DNA of 31,568 nt from the NCBI GenBank assembly GCA_045604285.1, contig JAZUNS010000156.1, forward strand, positions 1-31,568, written 5' to 3'. Shown in pieces: positions 17,539-26,063 of the stretch. The notes under the pieces were generated by a model. The model saw only the letters and a list, made by a program, of their open reading frames with translations, searched no databases and was not told where the DNA came from. Source of the stretch: SIG636 sp045604285 (GTDB lineage: Bacteria > Bacillota > Clostridia > Oscillospirales > CAG-382). The position numbers and the translations under genes are program-made. Each line of letters opens with the position of its first letter. The stretch's first letter is position 1.

Positions 17539-18903
17539 ATGATGAGATTTAGCTTAAAAAGGATTTTGGCAACCCTGTTGTTGCCTGCGGCATTATTAAC
17601 CTGCGCTGCTTGCAGCTCGGGTGACACTCCTTACGACACCAACGATGAAAAGGGCTATACGGTTAGCGTCAAATTTGACGCTAACGGGGGGCTTTTTGGA
17701 CCTAACACCTCGGTTATTGCGGATTCTTTTGACATAAGCAAGCTTAATAAGAATTCCGATGGGATGGTGGAAATACCTATTATTTCTCCCGATAACGAAA
17801 CCAGAGGCAGAGAAAACACCTTTAAAGCCGGCAGAAGCGGCTACTACCTTGCGGGTTGGTATGCTGAAAGAACCGAAAACACGGACGCTGACGGCAACGT
17901 TTATTACACGTACTCAAACGAATGGAACTTTGATACGGAAAACTTCGGTTCCTCTGCCTATGCACCCGACGTTTTAAAGGTAGACCCGGGCAAGACCTAT
18001 TCCTCAGCAGAGCCCGTGCTTACTCTTTACGCCGCTTGGGTTCCCGAGTTTAAAGTGGAATTCTACGACGTAGGCGGTGACGCCCCCTTGTACACCTACA
18101 CCTTTGACCCTATCGGCGGTACGGATATTAAGCTTCCCTACTGGGAAGAGCAGGGTGTTACAATAAATATGGGTATTTTCCCAAGCAAGCCCGGTTATTC
18201 CTATAAAGCGGCTTATACCGATAAGGAAGGCAACAACGCTATTACCGGCGACAGCTTTTCTCACAGTGCTGCCATTGACGAGGAAAAGGTAACCGTTACG
18301 GGCAACCCCGTGATGGCTGTATACCTTGACTGGACCGAAGGCGAAGAATACCGCATTTACAACGCCGAACAGTTTACCGAAAATTATAAAGCCAACGGCA
18401 ACTACACCCTTTACGATGATTTGGATTTTACCGATGAAATATGGCCCAGTGCTTTGGCAAGCGGTATATTTAACGGTACAATTAACGGAAACGGTCACAG
18501 CATAAGCAACGTTAAAATCGACTATACCGCCAACGAAAAGACAAGCTTTGGGTTGTTTGGCCGTCTTGACAGTAATGCGGTTATTAAAGATTTAACCTTT
18601 AAAAATGCGGAAATGACCATAAGCAAGGGCGCAAGAATGGCAGGCACCTGCTACGGTTTATTTGCAGGCACCGTATCCGAAGGCACAAAGGCTGAGGGCG
18701 TTGCTTTTGAAAACAGCAAGCTTCTTATTGCACCCGACGTATACTTCCTTACCGACGATTACGTTATAGATCTGGTTTGCGGCTCCGGCACGGTTGATAT
18801 GGATTATTCCGGCATCTCCTGCGAAGTAGCAGGCGGAACATCCGATGCATTGGAAATCAGCCTTAACGGCACCGCTGTTAACCTTATTTTTGCTGAACAA
18901 TAA
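17539..18903 (+). CDS. Lipoprotein with InlB-type repeats and GLUG-like beta-helix region
   Basis: A 454-residue exported protein. The signal peptide ends in LLTCAAC, where either Cys could be lipidated; both lipobox readings are slightly off consensus. The middle holds Listeria-Bacteroides (Flg_new/InlB B) type repeats: one opens VKFDANGGLFGPN and closes with LTLYAAW (about 37-167), and a diverged second begins EFKVEFYDVGG. The C-terminal part (about 270-420) resembles GLUG-type repeats, with FNGTINGNGHSISN and FGLFGRL. Both types mark surface adhesins and binding proteins. It sits 18 bp after the subtilase and 26 bp before the peptide-binding protein, so it is probably co-transcribed and may help hold substrate or organise the complex. 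AAAGG precedes the start at 17539; ATG 17542 is an equal alternative. No enzymatic function is apparent. Confidence 0.82.
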   Translation: MMRFSLKRILATLLLPAALLTCAACSSGDTPYDTNDEKGYTVSVKFDANGGLFGPNTSVIADSFDISKLNKNSDGMVEIPIISPDNETRGRENTFKAGRSGYYLAGWYAERTENTDADGNVYYTYSNEWNFDTENFGSSAYAPDVLKVDPGKTYSSAEPVLTLYAAWVPEFKVEFYDVGGDAPLYTYTFDPIGGTDIKLPYWEEQGVTINMGIFPSKPGYSYKAAYTDKEGNNAITGDSFSHSAAIDEEKVTVTGNPVMAVYLDWTEGEEYRIYNAEQFTENYKANGNYTLYDDLDFTDEIWPSALASGIFNGTINGNGHSISNVKIDYTANEKTSFGLFGRLDSNAVIKDLTFKNAEMTISKGARMAGTCYGLFAGTVSEGTKAEGVAFENSKLLIAPDVYFLTDDYVIDLVCGSGTVDMDYSGISCEVAGGTSDALEISLNGTAVNLIFAEQ

Positions 18904-18929
18904 AAGAAACATATAAAAAGGAGAAACAC

Positions 18930-21500
18930 ATGAAAAGAATTTTATCCATGATACTGTGCTTTGCTATGTGCATCAGCTTTGCTGCTTGCGGTGGCGAAGG
19001 CGAAGGCGGCGGCAATAACGTTGCACCCGATGCCTTGGTTATTATGACCGAACAGCTTGACGGTCTGTTTAACCCCTTCTTCTATACCTCTGCGCCCGAC
19101 GGCACTATCGTTGCAATGACCCAGATAGGCATGCTCGGCTCTAAGTACGAAAACAACCAGGTTAAGGTTGCTTACGGCGAAGACGAAGCTGTGGTTGTTA
19201 AGGACTATGACATCGTTACCAACGATGACGGCACCGTTACCTACACCTTCGTTTTGAAGAACGGCATACTCTTTTCCGACGGTCACCCCCTGACCATGGA
19301 GGACGTGCTTTTCAACTACTACGTATATTTGGACCCCGTTTATACCGGCTCCAACACTCTTTACTCCACCAAGATCGAAGGTCTTACCGAGTACAGAACC
19401 CAGACCGTAAGCTCTTCCAGCAGCAATAGCGACGACCTTATTTCTTCCCAGGCTTCCAGCAGGGCAGAAGCAAGACTTTACGAGCTTATCAACCTTTACG
19501 TTTCCAAGCGTAAGAACTCCCCCACCAGCGAAGTAAGCTACAAAGAAATGGTTGATACCATTAACTCCTGGTCTGTAAGCTCCGGTTATAAATCCGCTAT
19601 CTCCAACGATGCTGATTCCGTAACCAGCAAAAACCTGCTTGCCGACTATGAGCGCGCACTTGAGCTGTTTAAGGAAGAACTTGAATCCGACTATCTCAAC
19701 GCTCAGGAATCCTACGTTGACGCTCCTTACTCCAATTATCCCGAGTTTAAGGACGAAATCTTCTGCTTTATGTATTCCGAAGGCTTTGTAAGCGTTGAAT
19801 ACGCAAAAGGCCCCGATGGTAAGGACGATAAGACCAAGTTTGAAAAGCTTACCAAGAATTATTCCAACGTTTCCAATAAAGAACAGGCAATTGAATACGT
19901 TTACACCAGCAAAATTCAGTCTGCACTTGATGAAATATTGCTTTACTGGGCTACCTCTACCACCCTTATGAACGAATATACCGCTAAGGCAAAGGAAGTT
20001 ATCCTTAAGGAAAACGCAACCGACGGTCAGCTTCTTATAGACCACATTGAAGGTATCGTTTCCCTTGGTCACACCGATAAGGCAGGCAGCAAGATAACCG
20101 TTAACGGCACCGAATACACCGTTGCATCCGGCCACAACAATGACGGTACGGTTACCAACGCCGCTGAGCATGACGTGCTTCAGATAACCATCGAAGGCGT
20201 TGACCCCAAGGCTATTTGGAACTTTGCAATTACCATTGCTCCTCAGCACTATTACGGCGAGGGCAGCAAGGTTGGCGTTGATATTGCCAACAACAAGTTC
20301 GGTGTTGAATACGCAAGCTACGAATTCATGACCGAAATTATACAGTCTGACAGAAACATTAAGATCCCCATGGGCGCAGGCTCCTACAAGGCTACCGACA
20401 GCAACAACAAAGATAACCCCGGTCAAAGCGATTTCTACGCTAACAACGTTGTTTACTTTAAGGCAAACAACAACTTTAACACCCTTGGCGAAGGCATCGA
20501 TAACGCAAAAATCGAAAAGATCCGTTATCAGATAGTAAGCTCTAACAACGCAATCTCCGCTTTGGAAACCGGTAAGGTTCATTACATCTCCCCCTCCCTT
20601 ACCACCAACAACTTTGATAAGCTTACAAACCTTGCATCCTCCGGCGTTGTTACCATAACCACCGACCAATTGGGTTACGGTTATATCGGCGTTAACTCTG
20701 CAAAGATCAACGATATAAACCTTCGTAAAGCCATTATGTGTGCTATGAACACCTCTCTTGCCCTTGACTACTACCGTGCAGGTACTGCAGACCAGATCTA
20801 CTGGCCTATGTCCAAGGTAAGCTGGGCTTACCCCGACGGCAACGATGCTGACGACAACGGTAAGGATTATCCTCAGATAGGCACCTGGAATGAAGAGGTT
20901 GCCAAGGCTAACATCCTCAACTACATGCAACAGGCAGGCGTAAGTGCAGGCGACAGCAAGCTTAAGGTTACCTTTACCATTGCAGGCTCTAACCTTCAGG
21001 ATCACCCCACCTACAAGGTATTCAGAGATGCCGAAACGCTTCTTGAAAGCCTTGGCTGGGATATTGAAGTAGTTTGTGATATTCAGGCTCTTACCAAGAT
21101 CAACACCGGCTCACTTCAGGTTTGGGCGGCTGCTTGGTCCTCTGCTCTTGACCCCGACCTTTACCAGGTTTACCATAAGAACTCTACCGCAACCAGCACC
21201 ATGGCATGGGGCTACAACTATCTTAAGAACAGCGGTACCGCTGAAGAGCTTAAGCTTCTTGACGACCTTAGCCTTCTTATTGAAGACGCACGTTCCACCA
21301 ACGACCAGAACGAAAGAAGTGAGCTTTACAAGAAAGCTATGGGCCTTATACTTGACCTTGCAGTTGAATTGCCCGTATATCAGCGTGACGTTCTTTACGC
21401 TTACAATTCCAAGGTTATAAGCTCTGACAGTCTTCCCGATCAGATCAACCCCTATTCTTCTCCTCTTGACCGTATTTGGGAACTTGAATTTGCCGCATAA
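18930..21500 (+). CDS. Oligopeptide-type substrate-binding lipoprotein with a large insertion
   Basis: The solute-binding component (SBP_bac_5 family) of the peptide ABC importer encoded just downstream. It is a lipoprotein (lipobox SFAAC, Cys20) that should catch peptides outside and deliver them to the permeases. Family landmarks are clear: FVLKNGILFSDGHPLTMEDV (about 106-126), a later core from about 415 (VLQITIEGVDPKAIWNF), and NDINLRKAIMCAMN near 593-606. At 856 residues it is much longer than the usual 500-600. The excess is a block of about 250 residues (roughly 158-413) that starts with a Ser run and looks helical and partly low-complexity. The insertion lies in the N-terminal lobe and does not break the flanking core. 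GGAG precedes the ATG. Its ligand may be peptide, although the family also binds nickel and other solutes. Confidence 0.92.
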   Translation: MKRILSMILCFAMCISFAACGGEGEGGGNNVAPDALVIMTEQLDGLFNPFFYTSAPDGTIVAMTQIGMLGSKYENNQVKVAYGEDEAVVVKDYDIVTNDDGTVTYTFVLKNGILFSDGHPLTMEDVLFNYYVYLDPVYTGSNTLYSTKIEGLTEYRTQTVSSSSSNSDDLISSQASSRAEARLYELINLYVSKRKNSPTSEVSYKEMVDTINSWSVSSGYKSAISNDADSVTSKNLLADYERALELFKEELESDYLNAQESYVDAPYSNYPEFKDEIFCFMYSEGFVSVEYAKGPDGKDDKTKFEKLTKNYSNVSNKEQAIEYVYTSKIQSALDEILLYWATSTTLMNEYTAKAKEVILKENATDGQLLIDHIEGIVSLGHTDKAGSKITVNGTEYTVASGHNNDGTVTNAAEHDVLQITIEGVDPKAIWNFAITIAPQHYYGEGSKVGVDIANNKFGVEYASYEFMTEIIQSDRNIKIPMGAGSYKATDSNNKDNPGQSDFYANNVVYFKANNNFNTLGEGIDNAKIEKIRYQIVSSNNAISALETGKVHYISPSLTTNNFDKLTNLASSGVVTITTDQLGYGYIGVNSAKINDINLRKAIMCAMNTSLALDYYRAGTADQIYWPMSKVSWAYPDGNDADDNGKDYPQIGTWNEEVAKANILNYMQQAGVSAGDSKLKVTFTIAGSNLQDHPTYKVFRDAETLLESLGWDIEVVCDIQALTKINTGSLQVWAAAWSSALDPDLYQVYHKNSTATSTMAWGYNYLKNSGTAEELKLLDDLSLLIEDARSTNDQNERSELYKKAMGLILDLAVELPVYQRDVLYAYNSKVISSDSLPDQINPYSSPLDRIWELEFAA

Positions 21501-21514
21501 TTCGGAGTGTATTT

Positions 21515-22507
21515 ATGTTAAAATATATTCTTAAAAGATTAGGGCTTGCCCTGCTGATACTGCTTGGCGTATCCATGATAATATATTTTCTTATCAGGCT
21601 TATGCCGGTAGACTTTATACAGGACAAGATAAACGCAATTAACCAGGGCGGTGCTACCGTAAGCCAGGAAACGGTTGATGCCTTGTACGAAATGTACGGC
21701 TTGGGCGATAACAGCTTTAAGGGTATACTTAAGGGGTATTTCAATTGGCTTGGCGCCCTTGCACGGTTTGACCTGGGTACAAGCTTTGTACACGCTATCC
21801 CCGTGGCAGACGTTATAGTTGAGCATATGGGCGTTTCGTTCATCATTGCTCTTATCGCAACGGTTTTTGAATTTATGATAGCAATTCCCTTGGGCATAAC
21901 CGCCGCCACCCATCAATACAAGCTTAGAGACTACGTTGTTACCGTGCTCGTTATGATCGGTATATCCCTGCCCTCCTTCTTCTTCGGTCAGGTTTTGAAA
22001 AACTTCTTTGCTCTTAAGCTTGGATGGTTCCCCGCATCGGGCTTGGTGGATGCTACGTCCGACTATTCCTCTTTGGGAATGCTTGGTCAGTACGTATCCC
22101 ACGCCTTTATACCCATTCTTACCATCGTTATACTTAGTATCGGTGCAAGAATGAGAATGACAAGAACCAATATGCTTGAGGTTATGAACTCTGATTACAT
22201 CAGAACGGCAAGGGCAAAGGGGCTTAAAGAAAGCAAGGTTATAAACAAGCACGCTTTCCGCAACACTCTTATCCCCTTGGTTACCTCTCTTGCAGGGCTG
22301 TTGCCCTCCCTTTTCTCCGGCGCTATTATTACCGAGCAGGTCTTTGACCTGCCCGGTATAGGTAACGTAGCGTTGGACGCCATGAACCGTGGCGATATTC
22401 CCTTTATTATGGGCTACAATATGTTTTTGGCATTACTTAGCGTTATAGGCGTTTTGCTGGCTGACCTTATGTATGCCGTTGTTGACCCGAGAGTTAAATT
22501 AGAGTGA
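21515..22507 (+). CDS. oppB: Peptide ABC transporter permease, OppB/DppB type
   Basis: A 330-residue integral membrane protein of the binding-protein-dependent transport family. The N-terminal helix motif KRLGLALLILLGVSMIIYFL is followed by an extracytoplasmic loop and five further membrane segments. The EAA loop that contacts the ATPase is present near residues 222-245 (DYIRTARAKGLKESKVINKH). The C-terminus has the expected DPRVKLE ending. It pairs with the next gene to form the membrane pore. GGAG lies 7 nt before the ATG, 14 bp after the binding protein. Its length is normal for the family, and the opp symbol is by family because dpp and app types cannot be separated here. Confidence 0.93.
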   Translation: MLKYILKRLGLALLILLGVSMIIYFLIRLMPVDFIQDKINAINQGGATVSQETVDALYEMYGLGDNSFKGILKGYFNWLGALARFDLGTSFVHAIPVADVIVEHMGVSFIIALIATVFEFMIAIPLGITAATHQYKLRDYVVTVLVMIGISLPSFFFGQVLKNFFALKLGWFPASGLVDATSDYSSLGMLGQYVSHAFIPILTIVILSIGARMRMTRTNMLEVMNSDYIRTARAKGLKESKVINKHAFRNTLIPLVTSLAGLLPSLFSGAIITEQVFDLPGIGNVALDAMNRGDIPFIMGYNMFLALLSVIGVLLADLMYAVVDPRVKLE

Positions 22508-22520
22508 GGAGGCGTAAATA

Positions 22521-23561
22521 ATGGACGAAAACAATAAAAATATCCAAGCAGAAGCCGTTGATACTGAAGCTCCGTTGGATAAAAATTTACGCCTTATGTC
22601 CCCCACCCGCATGGTTGTACGCAGATTTTTCCGTTCCAGGCTGAGCATAATAGGCCTTGCCATGGTTATCGGTTTGTTCCTTTTCAGCTTTCTCGGTCCT
22701 GTTTTTTACGACAAGTGGGGCGAGATAGAGCTTGATAAAAGCGGTAAGACCGACTACGCCATTGCTGAAACTACCTACACGGTTAACGGCGTGGAATATA
22801 CCGTAAGACAGACCATTGAAACCGTTAAGGACGACAACTTCCTTGCCCCCCCTTCCGAGGAGCATCTTTTGGGCACGGATAACCAAGGCTACGACATTTT
22901 TGTTCGCCTTATGTACGGTGGTAGAATTTCACTTACCGTAAGCTTTATTGCGGTTTTCGTAATTACCATACTTGGCACCGTGCTGGGCGGTATTGCGGGC
23001 TACTTTGGCGGCTGGATAGACAACCTTATAATGAGAATATGCGATATTCTTATATGTCTGCCCGGTATACCTATTTTGCTTATAATAAGCACAATACTTT
23101 CCGCTTCCGACATTGATAAAAAGTACATAATTTACCTGCTTATGATCTATCTTACCCTCTTCTCTTGGCCCGGTACGGCAAGACTTGTAAGGGGCCAGAT
23201 ACTTTCCCTAAGAGAGCAGGAATATATGGTTGCTGCAGAAGCGATGGGATATTCAACTGCCCGTAAAATCTTTAAGCATTTGGTTCCCAATGTAATGCCT
23301 CAGCTTATAGTGCAGATGAGCTTAAGCTTGGGTAGTATGATACTTTACGAAGCAACACTTTCTTACCTTGGGCTTGGCGTTCAGGCGCCTTATGCGGCTT
23401 GGGGTACCATGATAAACATTATTTCTACGGATATGAATATCCTGCAAAATCACTTGAACGTATGGGTTCCCGCAGGTATCTGCATAGTTATTGCCGTTTT
23501 GGGCTTTAACTTTGTAGGTGACGGTCTGCGCGACGCCCTTGACCCCAAGGCAAGGAGATAA
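22521..23561 (+). CDS. oppC: Peptide ABC transporter permease, OppC/DppC type, with an extra outer loop
   Basis: A 346-residue permease partner of the preceding OppB-like protein. It has a cytoplasmic N-terminus with an RRFFRSRLSIIG motif before helix 1. The diagnostic PSEEHLLGTDNQGYDIFVRL motif follows at about 112-131, then five more membrane helices. The EAA loop (AAEAMGYSTARKIFKHLVPN) is near residues 238-257, and the end is GDGLRDALDPKARR. Between helix 1 and the LGTD motif are about 40 residues more than usual (roughly 68-108), including VNGVEYTVRQTIETV; these should lie outside the membrane, facing the enlarged binding protein. AGGAGG overlaps the previous stop codon. Confidence 0.93.
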   Translation: MDENNKNIQAEAVDTEAPLDKNLRLMSPTRMVVRRFFRSRLSIIGLAMVIGLFLFSFLGPVFYDKWGEIELDKSGKTDYAIAETTYTVNGVEYTVRQTIETVKDDNFLAPPSEEHLLGTDNQGYDIFVRLMYGGRISLTVSFIAVFVITILGTVLGGIAGYFGGWIDNLIMRICDILICLPGIPILLIISTILSASDIDKKYIIYLLMIYLTLFSWPGTARLVRGQILSLREQEYMVAAEAMGYSTARKIFKHLVPNVMPQLIVQMSLSLGSMILYEATLSYLGLGVQAPYAAWGTMINIISTDMNILQNHLNVWVPAGICIVIAVLGFNFVGDGLRDALDPKARR

Positions 23562-23564
23562 GCT

Positions 23565-24752
23565 ATGAACGAAAACAAAAACAATTCTACACAAAGCTCC
23601 AAACCCAAGGGGTACCTTACGGGTAAAGAGGTAAGGGCGATTGCCAAGGCGAACGCCAAGGAAATAAAGCGACTTGAAAACTACAAGCATCGCAACGCAC
23701 CGGAGAGCGAATTTATTACCGAAATGCGTGATGACAACAACATTTTGGAAATAGATCAGTTGCACACCTACTTTTTTACGGAGCAGGGTGTTGTAAAGGC
23801 GGTTAACGGTGTTTCTTTTGACGTTCCCAAGAACGCCACCGTTGGCGTGGTTGGTGAATCCGGCTGCGGTAAATCCGTAACCAGCATGTCGGTTATGCGC
23901 CTTATTCAGGGCCCTCAGGGTCAGATATATTCCGGCGCTATCAGATTTTCTGCCCTGGAGGGTAAGGAAAACACAAAAAAGGTTTATGACATTGCAAAAA
24001 TGCCCATTCACGAGATACACCGTATACGCGGTAAGCAGATTGCAATGATTTTCCAGGAGCCCATGACCTCTCTTAACCCCGTGTTCACCATAGGTCAGCA
24101 GTTGGACGAGGTAAGCTTTATACATACGCCTGAGGTTACCAAGGAAGAAGCCAAGGCTAAATCCATTGAGATGCTTAACCTTGTGGGTATAGCGATGCCT
24201 GAGCGTGTTTATAACGCGTTCCCCCACGAGCTTTCCGGCGGTATGCGTCAGCGTGTTATGATAGCAATGGCACTGGCAAGCAATCCCCGCCTTATTATTG
24301 CGGACGAGCCTACCACCGCCCTTGACGTTACCATACAGGCACAGATACTTGACCTGCTTAGAGACCTTAAGGAAAAGATTGACGGCTCTATCCTTTTAAT
24401 AACCCACGACCTGGGCATAATTGCCGAGATGGCAGACTACGTTATCGTTATGTATGCAGGCAGAGTTATTGAGAAAGGCACAGTTAAAGAGATTTTCCAT
24501 AATCCCATGCATCCTTATACCATAGGGCTGCAAAAATCCAAGCCTACCCTTGACTCTGACAGTGAGACACTGTTTAACATACCGGGCAACGTTCCCAACC
24601 CCATCAATATGCCCGACCACTGCTATTTTAAGGAAAGATGCGACAAATGCACCGCAAAATGCTCCGGTGATTATCCCGGAATGATTCAGGTAAGTCCCAC
24701 CCACTTTGTGGCTTGCCACCTTTACGGGGAGGAGGCTGAAAACAATGGCTGA
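23565..24752 (+). CDS. oppD: Peptide ABC transporter ATPase, OppD/DppD type
   Basis: A 395-residue ATP-binding subunit powering import. It begins with about 58 extra, charged residues before the ATPase domain proper (ILEIDQLHTYF). The nucleotide-binding site is complete: Walker A GESGCGKS with Lys103, ABC signature LSGGMRQRV at 223, and Walker B LIIADEPTTALD with Asp247-Glu248. The oligo_HPY C-terminal region has four Cys (CYFKERCDKCTAKC), a pattern that in some DppD proteins holds a 4Fe-4S cluster. It starts 3 bp after OppC, using the AGGAG at the end of that gene, and its last 8 bp overlap the next gene. The N-terminal extension is unexplained. Confidence 0.94.
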   Translation: MNENKNNSTQSSKPKGYLTGKEVRAIAKANAKEIKRLENYKHRNAPESEFITEMRDDNNILEIDQLHTYFFTEQGVVKAVNGVSFDVPKNATVGVVGESGCGKSVTSMSVMRLIQGPQGQIYSGAIRFSALEGKENTKKVYDIAKMPIHEIHRIRGKQIAMIFQEPMTSLNPVFTIGQQLDEVSFIHTPEVTKEEAKAKSIEMLNLVGIAMPERVYNAFPHELSGGMRQRVMIAMALASNPRLIIADEPTTALDVTIQAQILDLLRDLKEKIDGSILLITHDLGIIAEMADYVIVMYAGRVIEKGTVKEIFHNPMHPYTIGLQKSKPTLDSDSETLFNIPGNVPNPINMPDHCYFKERCDKCTAKCSGDYPGMIQVSPTHFVACHLYGEEAENNG

Positions 24753-25746
24753 TAAAGTAATTGACAATTATGATTCCGATATTATATTGGAAGTGCAGAA
24801 TTTAAGAAAAAGCTTCCCCTTGAAAAAGACCATAACCGGCAAGGTAATATCAGAGCTTACAGCGGTTGATAACGTTTCGTTTAAGCTTAAACGTGGCGAA
24901 ACCTTGGGCATTGTTGGCGAGTCCGGCTGCGGCAAAACCACCATGGGCAGAACCATATTAAAGCTTCACCAGCCCACGGGCGGCCGCATAATTTTTGACG
25001 GCAAGGACATTACCGATTGCAAGCCTTCTGAAATGCGTGAGATACGCAAGCAGATGCAAATAATCTTCCAAGACCCCTACTCCTCTTTGCCCCCCAGAAG
25101 CACCGTAGGCGGCATACTTTCTGAGCCTGTAGAGGTACACAAAATCGTTCCCAAGGACCAGGTTAAGGACTACGTGCTGGATCTGATGGAAAAGTGCGGT
25201 CTTAGAGATTATTATTACGAAAGATATCCCCATGAATTTTCCGGCGGTCAGCGCCAGCGCATTTGTATCGCCCGTGCATTATCCGTTAACCCTAAGCTTG
25301 TTGTATGTGACGAGCCGGTTTCGGCTTTGGACGTGTCCATACAGGCGCAGATAATCAATCTGCTTAAAAAGCTGCAAAAGGATATGAACCTTACTTATCT
25401 GTTTATATCCCACGACCTTTCGGTTGTTAAGTTTATTTCGGATAAGATAGGCGTTATGTATCTGGGCAGTATTGTGGAATACGGCAATAAGGATGACATT
25501 TTCTCTTCTCCCCTTCACCCGTATACCCACGCATTATTCTCTGCCATCCCCTATCCCGATCCCGACGTAAAGATGAACCGCATGGTACTTAAGGGAGATA
25601 TCCCCTCCCCTGCAAATCCGCCCAAGGGCTGTCGTTTCCATACCCGTTGCCCTTACGCTAAACCGATTTGCTCTGAAGTTCCTCCGGAATATAAAGAGTA
25701 TCAACCCGGTCACTTTGCGGCGTGCCACCTACTTGAAGGGAAGTAA
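24745..25746 (+). CDS. oppF: Peptide ABC transporter ATPase, OppF/DppF type
   Basis: A 333-residue second ATPase forming a heterodimer with the OppD-like protein. It shows Walker A GESGCGKT with Lys64, signature FSGGQRQRICIARAL, Walker B LVVCDEPVSALD, and a C-terminal oligo_HPY region with CRFHTRCPYAKPIC, typical of OppF/DppF. The ATG at 24745 overlaps the oppD stop by 8 bp and has GGGGAGGAGG 9 nt upstream, pointing to translational coupling; the earlier in-frame ATG at 24706 lies deep inside oppD. Its length is normal. Confidence 0.95.
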   Translation: MADKVIDNYDSDIILEVQNLRKSFPLKKTITGKVISELTAVDNVSFKLKRGETLGIVGESGCGKTTMGRTILKLHQPTGGRIIFDGKDITDCKPSEMREIRKQMQIIFQDPYSSLPPRSTVGGILSEPVEVHKIVPKDQVKDYVLDLMEKCGLRDYYYERYPHEFSGGQRQRICIARALSVNPKLVVCDEPVSALDVSIQAQIINLLKKLQKDMNLTYLFISHDLSVVKFISDKIGVMYLGSIVEYGNKDDIFSSPLHPYTHALFSAIPYPDPDVKMNRMVLKGDIPSPANPPKGCRFHTRCPYAKPICSEVPPEYKEYQPGHFAACHLLEGK

Positions 25747-25752
25747 TTTGCA

Positions 25753-26001
25753 ATGGCAAAAAAGAAAAAGAAAGAGAAGGTCGTATACTATGACGATGGC
25801 AGCAGTATAGCTGACTTGTCAAATTTCCGGTCTAAGCCGTCGCTTGCTGAGCAGGACACTAAGCCGAGAGGCAGCTTTAAAGCCCAGGCAGGGACGTTTT
25901 TCGGCGCTATGAAGCTGATGTTTGTGCCTATGCTGGTCGTTATCTGCGCCTTAGGGATTTTGTATATGATTTTGTATTTTCTGTTTTTCCTGTTTGGATA
26001 A
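25753..26001 (+). CDS. Small membrane protein, last gene of the protease-importer operon
   Basis: An 82-residue protein that begins only 6 bp after oppF and is therefore probably translated from the same mRNA. It has a strongly basic start (MAKKKKKEK), a short motif VVYYDDGSSIADLSNF (10-25), a polar middle, and one long hydrophobic C-terminal segment (about 56-82) ending almost at the last residue. This is a tail-anchored layout with the N-terminus in the cytoplasm. The ribosome site (GGGAAG region near 25737) is moderate. No function is known to me. Its place beside the ATPase genes suggests an accessory or regulatory subunit of the importer, but this is inference. A convergent hairpin follows at 26015. 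Confidence 0.82.
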   Translation: MAKKKKKEKVVYYDDGSSIADLSNFRSKPSLAEQDTKPRGSFKAQAGTFFGAMKLMFVPMLVVICALGILYMILYFLFFLFG

Positions 26002-26014
26002 AAATTTTCATGTT

Positions 26015-26052
26015 AAAGGCCCCCGTTGCGCTTTCCACAACGGAAGCCCTTT
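26015..26052. terminator. Convergent hairpin after the protease-importer operon
   Basis: AAAGG and CCGTTG on the left pair with CAACGG and CCTTT on the right, with an unpaired patch of C/AAG between the two helices. It lies between converging genes 62 bp apart, followed on the plus strand by TTAATTTT. It probably ends both the operon and the MgtC-like gene. Confidence 0.65.
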
Positions 26053-26063
26053 AATTTTGCAAG

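Noticed and set aside
18942..21005. 687-aa open frame on the minus strand opposite the peptide-binding protein
   Set aside because: It lies wholly inside a clear SBP_bac_5 gene in the antisense direction, has an unnatural Val/Gly/Asn-rich composition, no ribosome site and no family motif. It is a by-product of codon bias.
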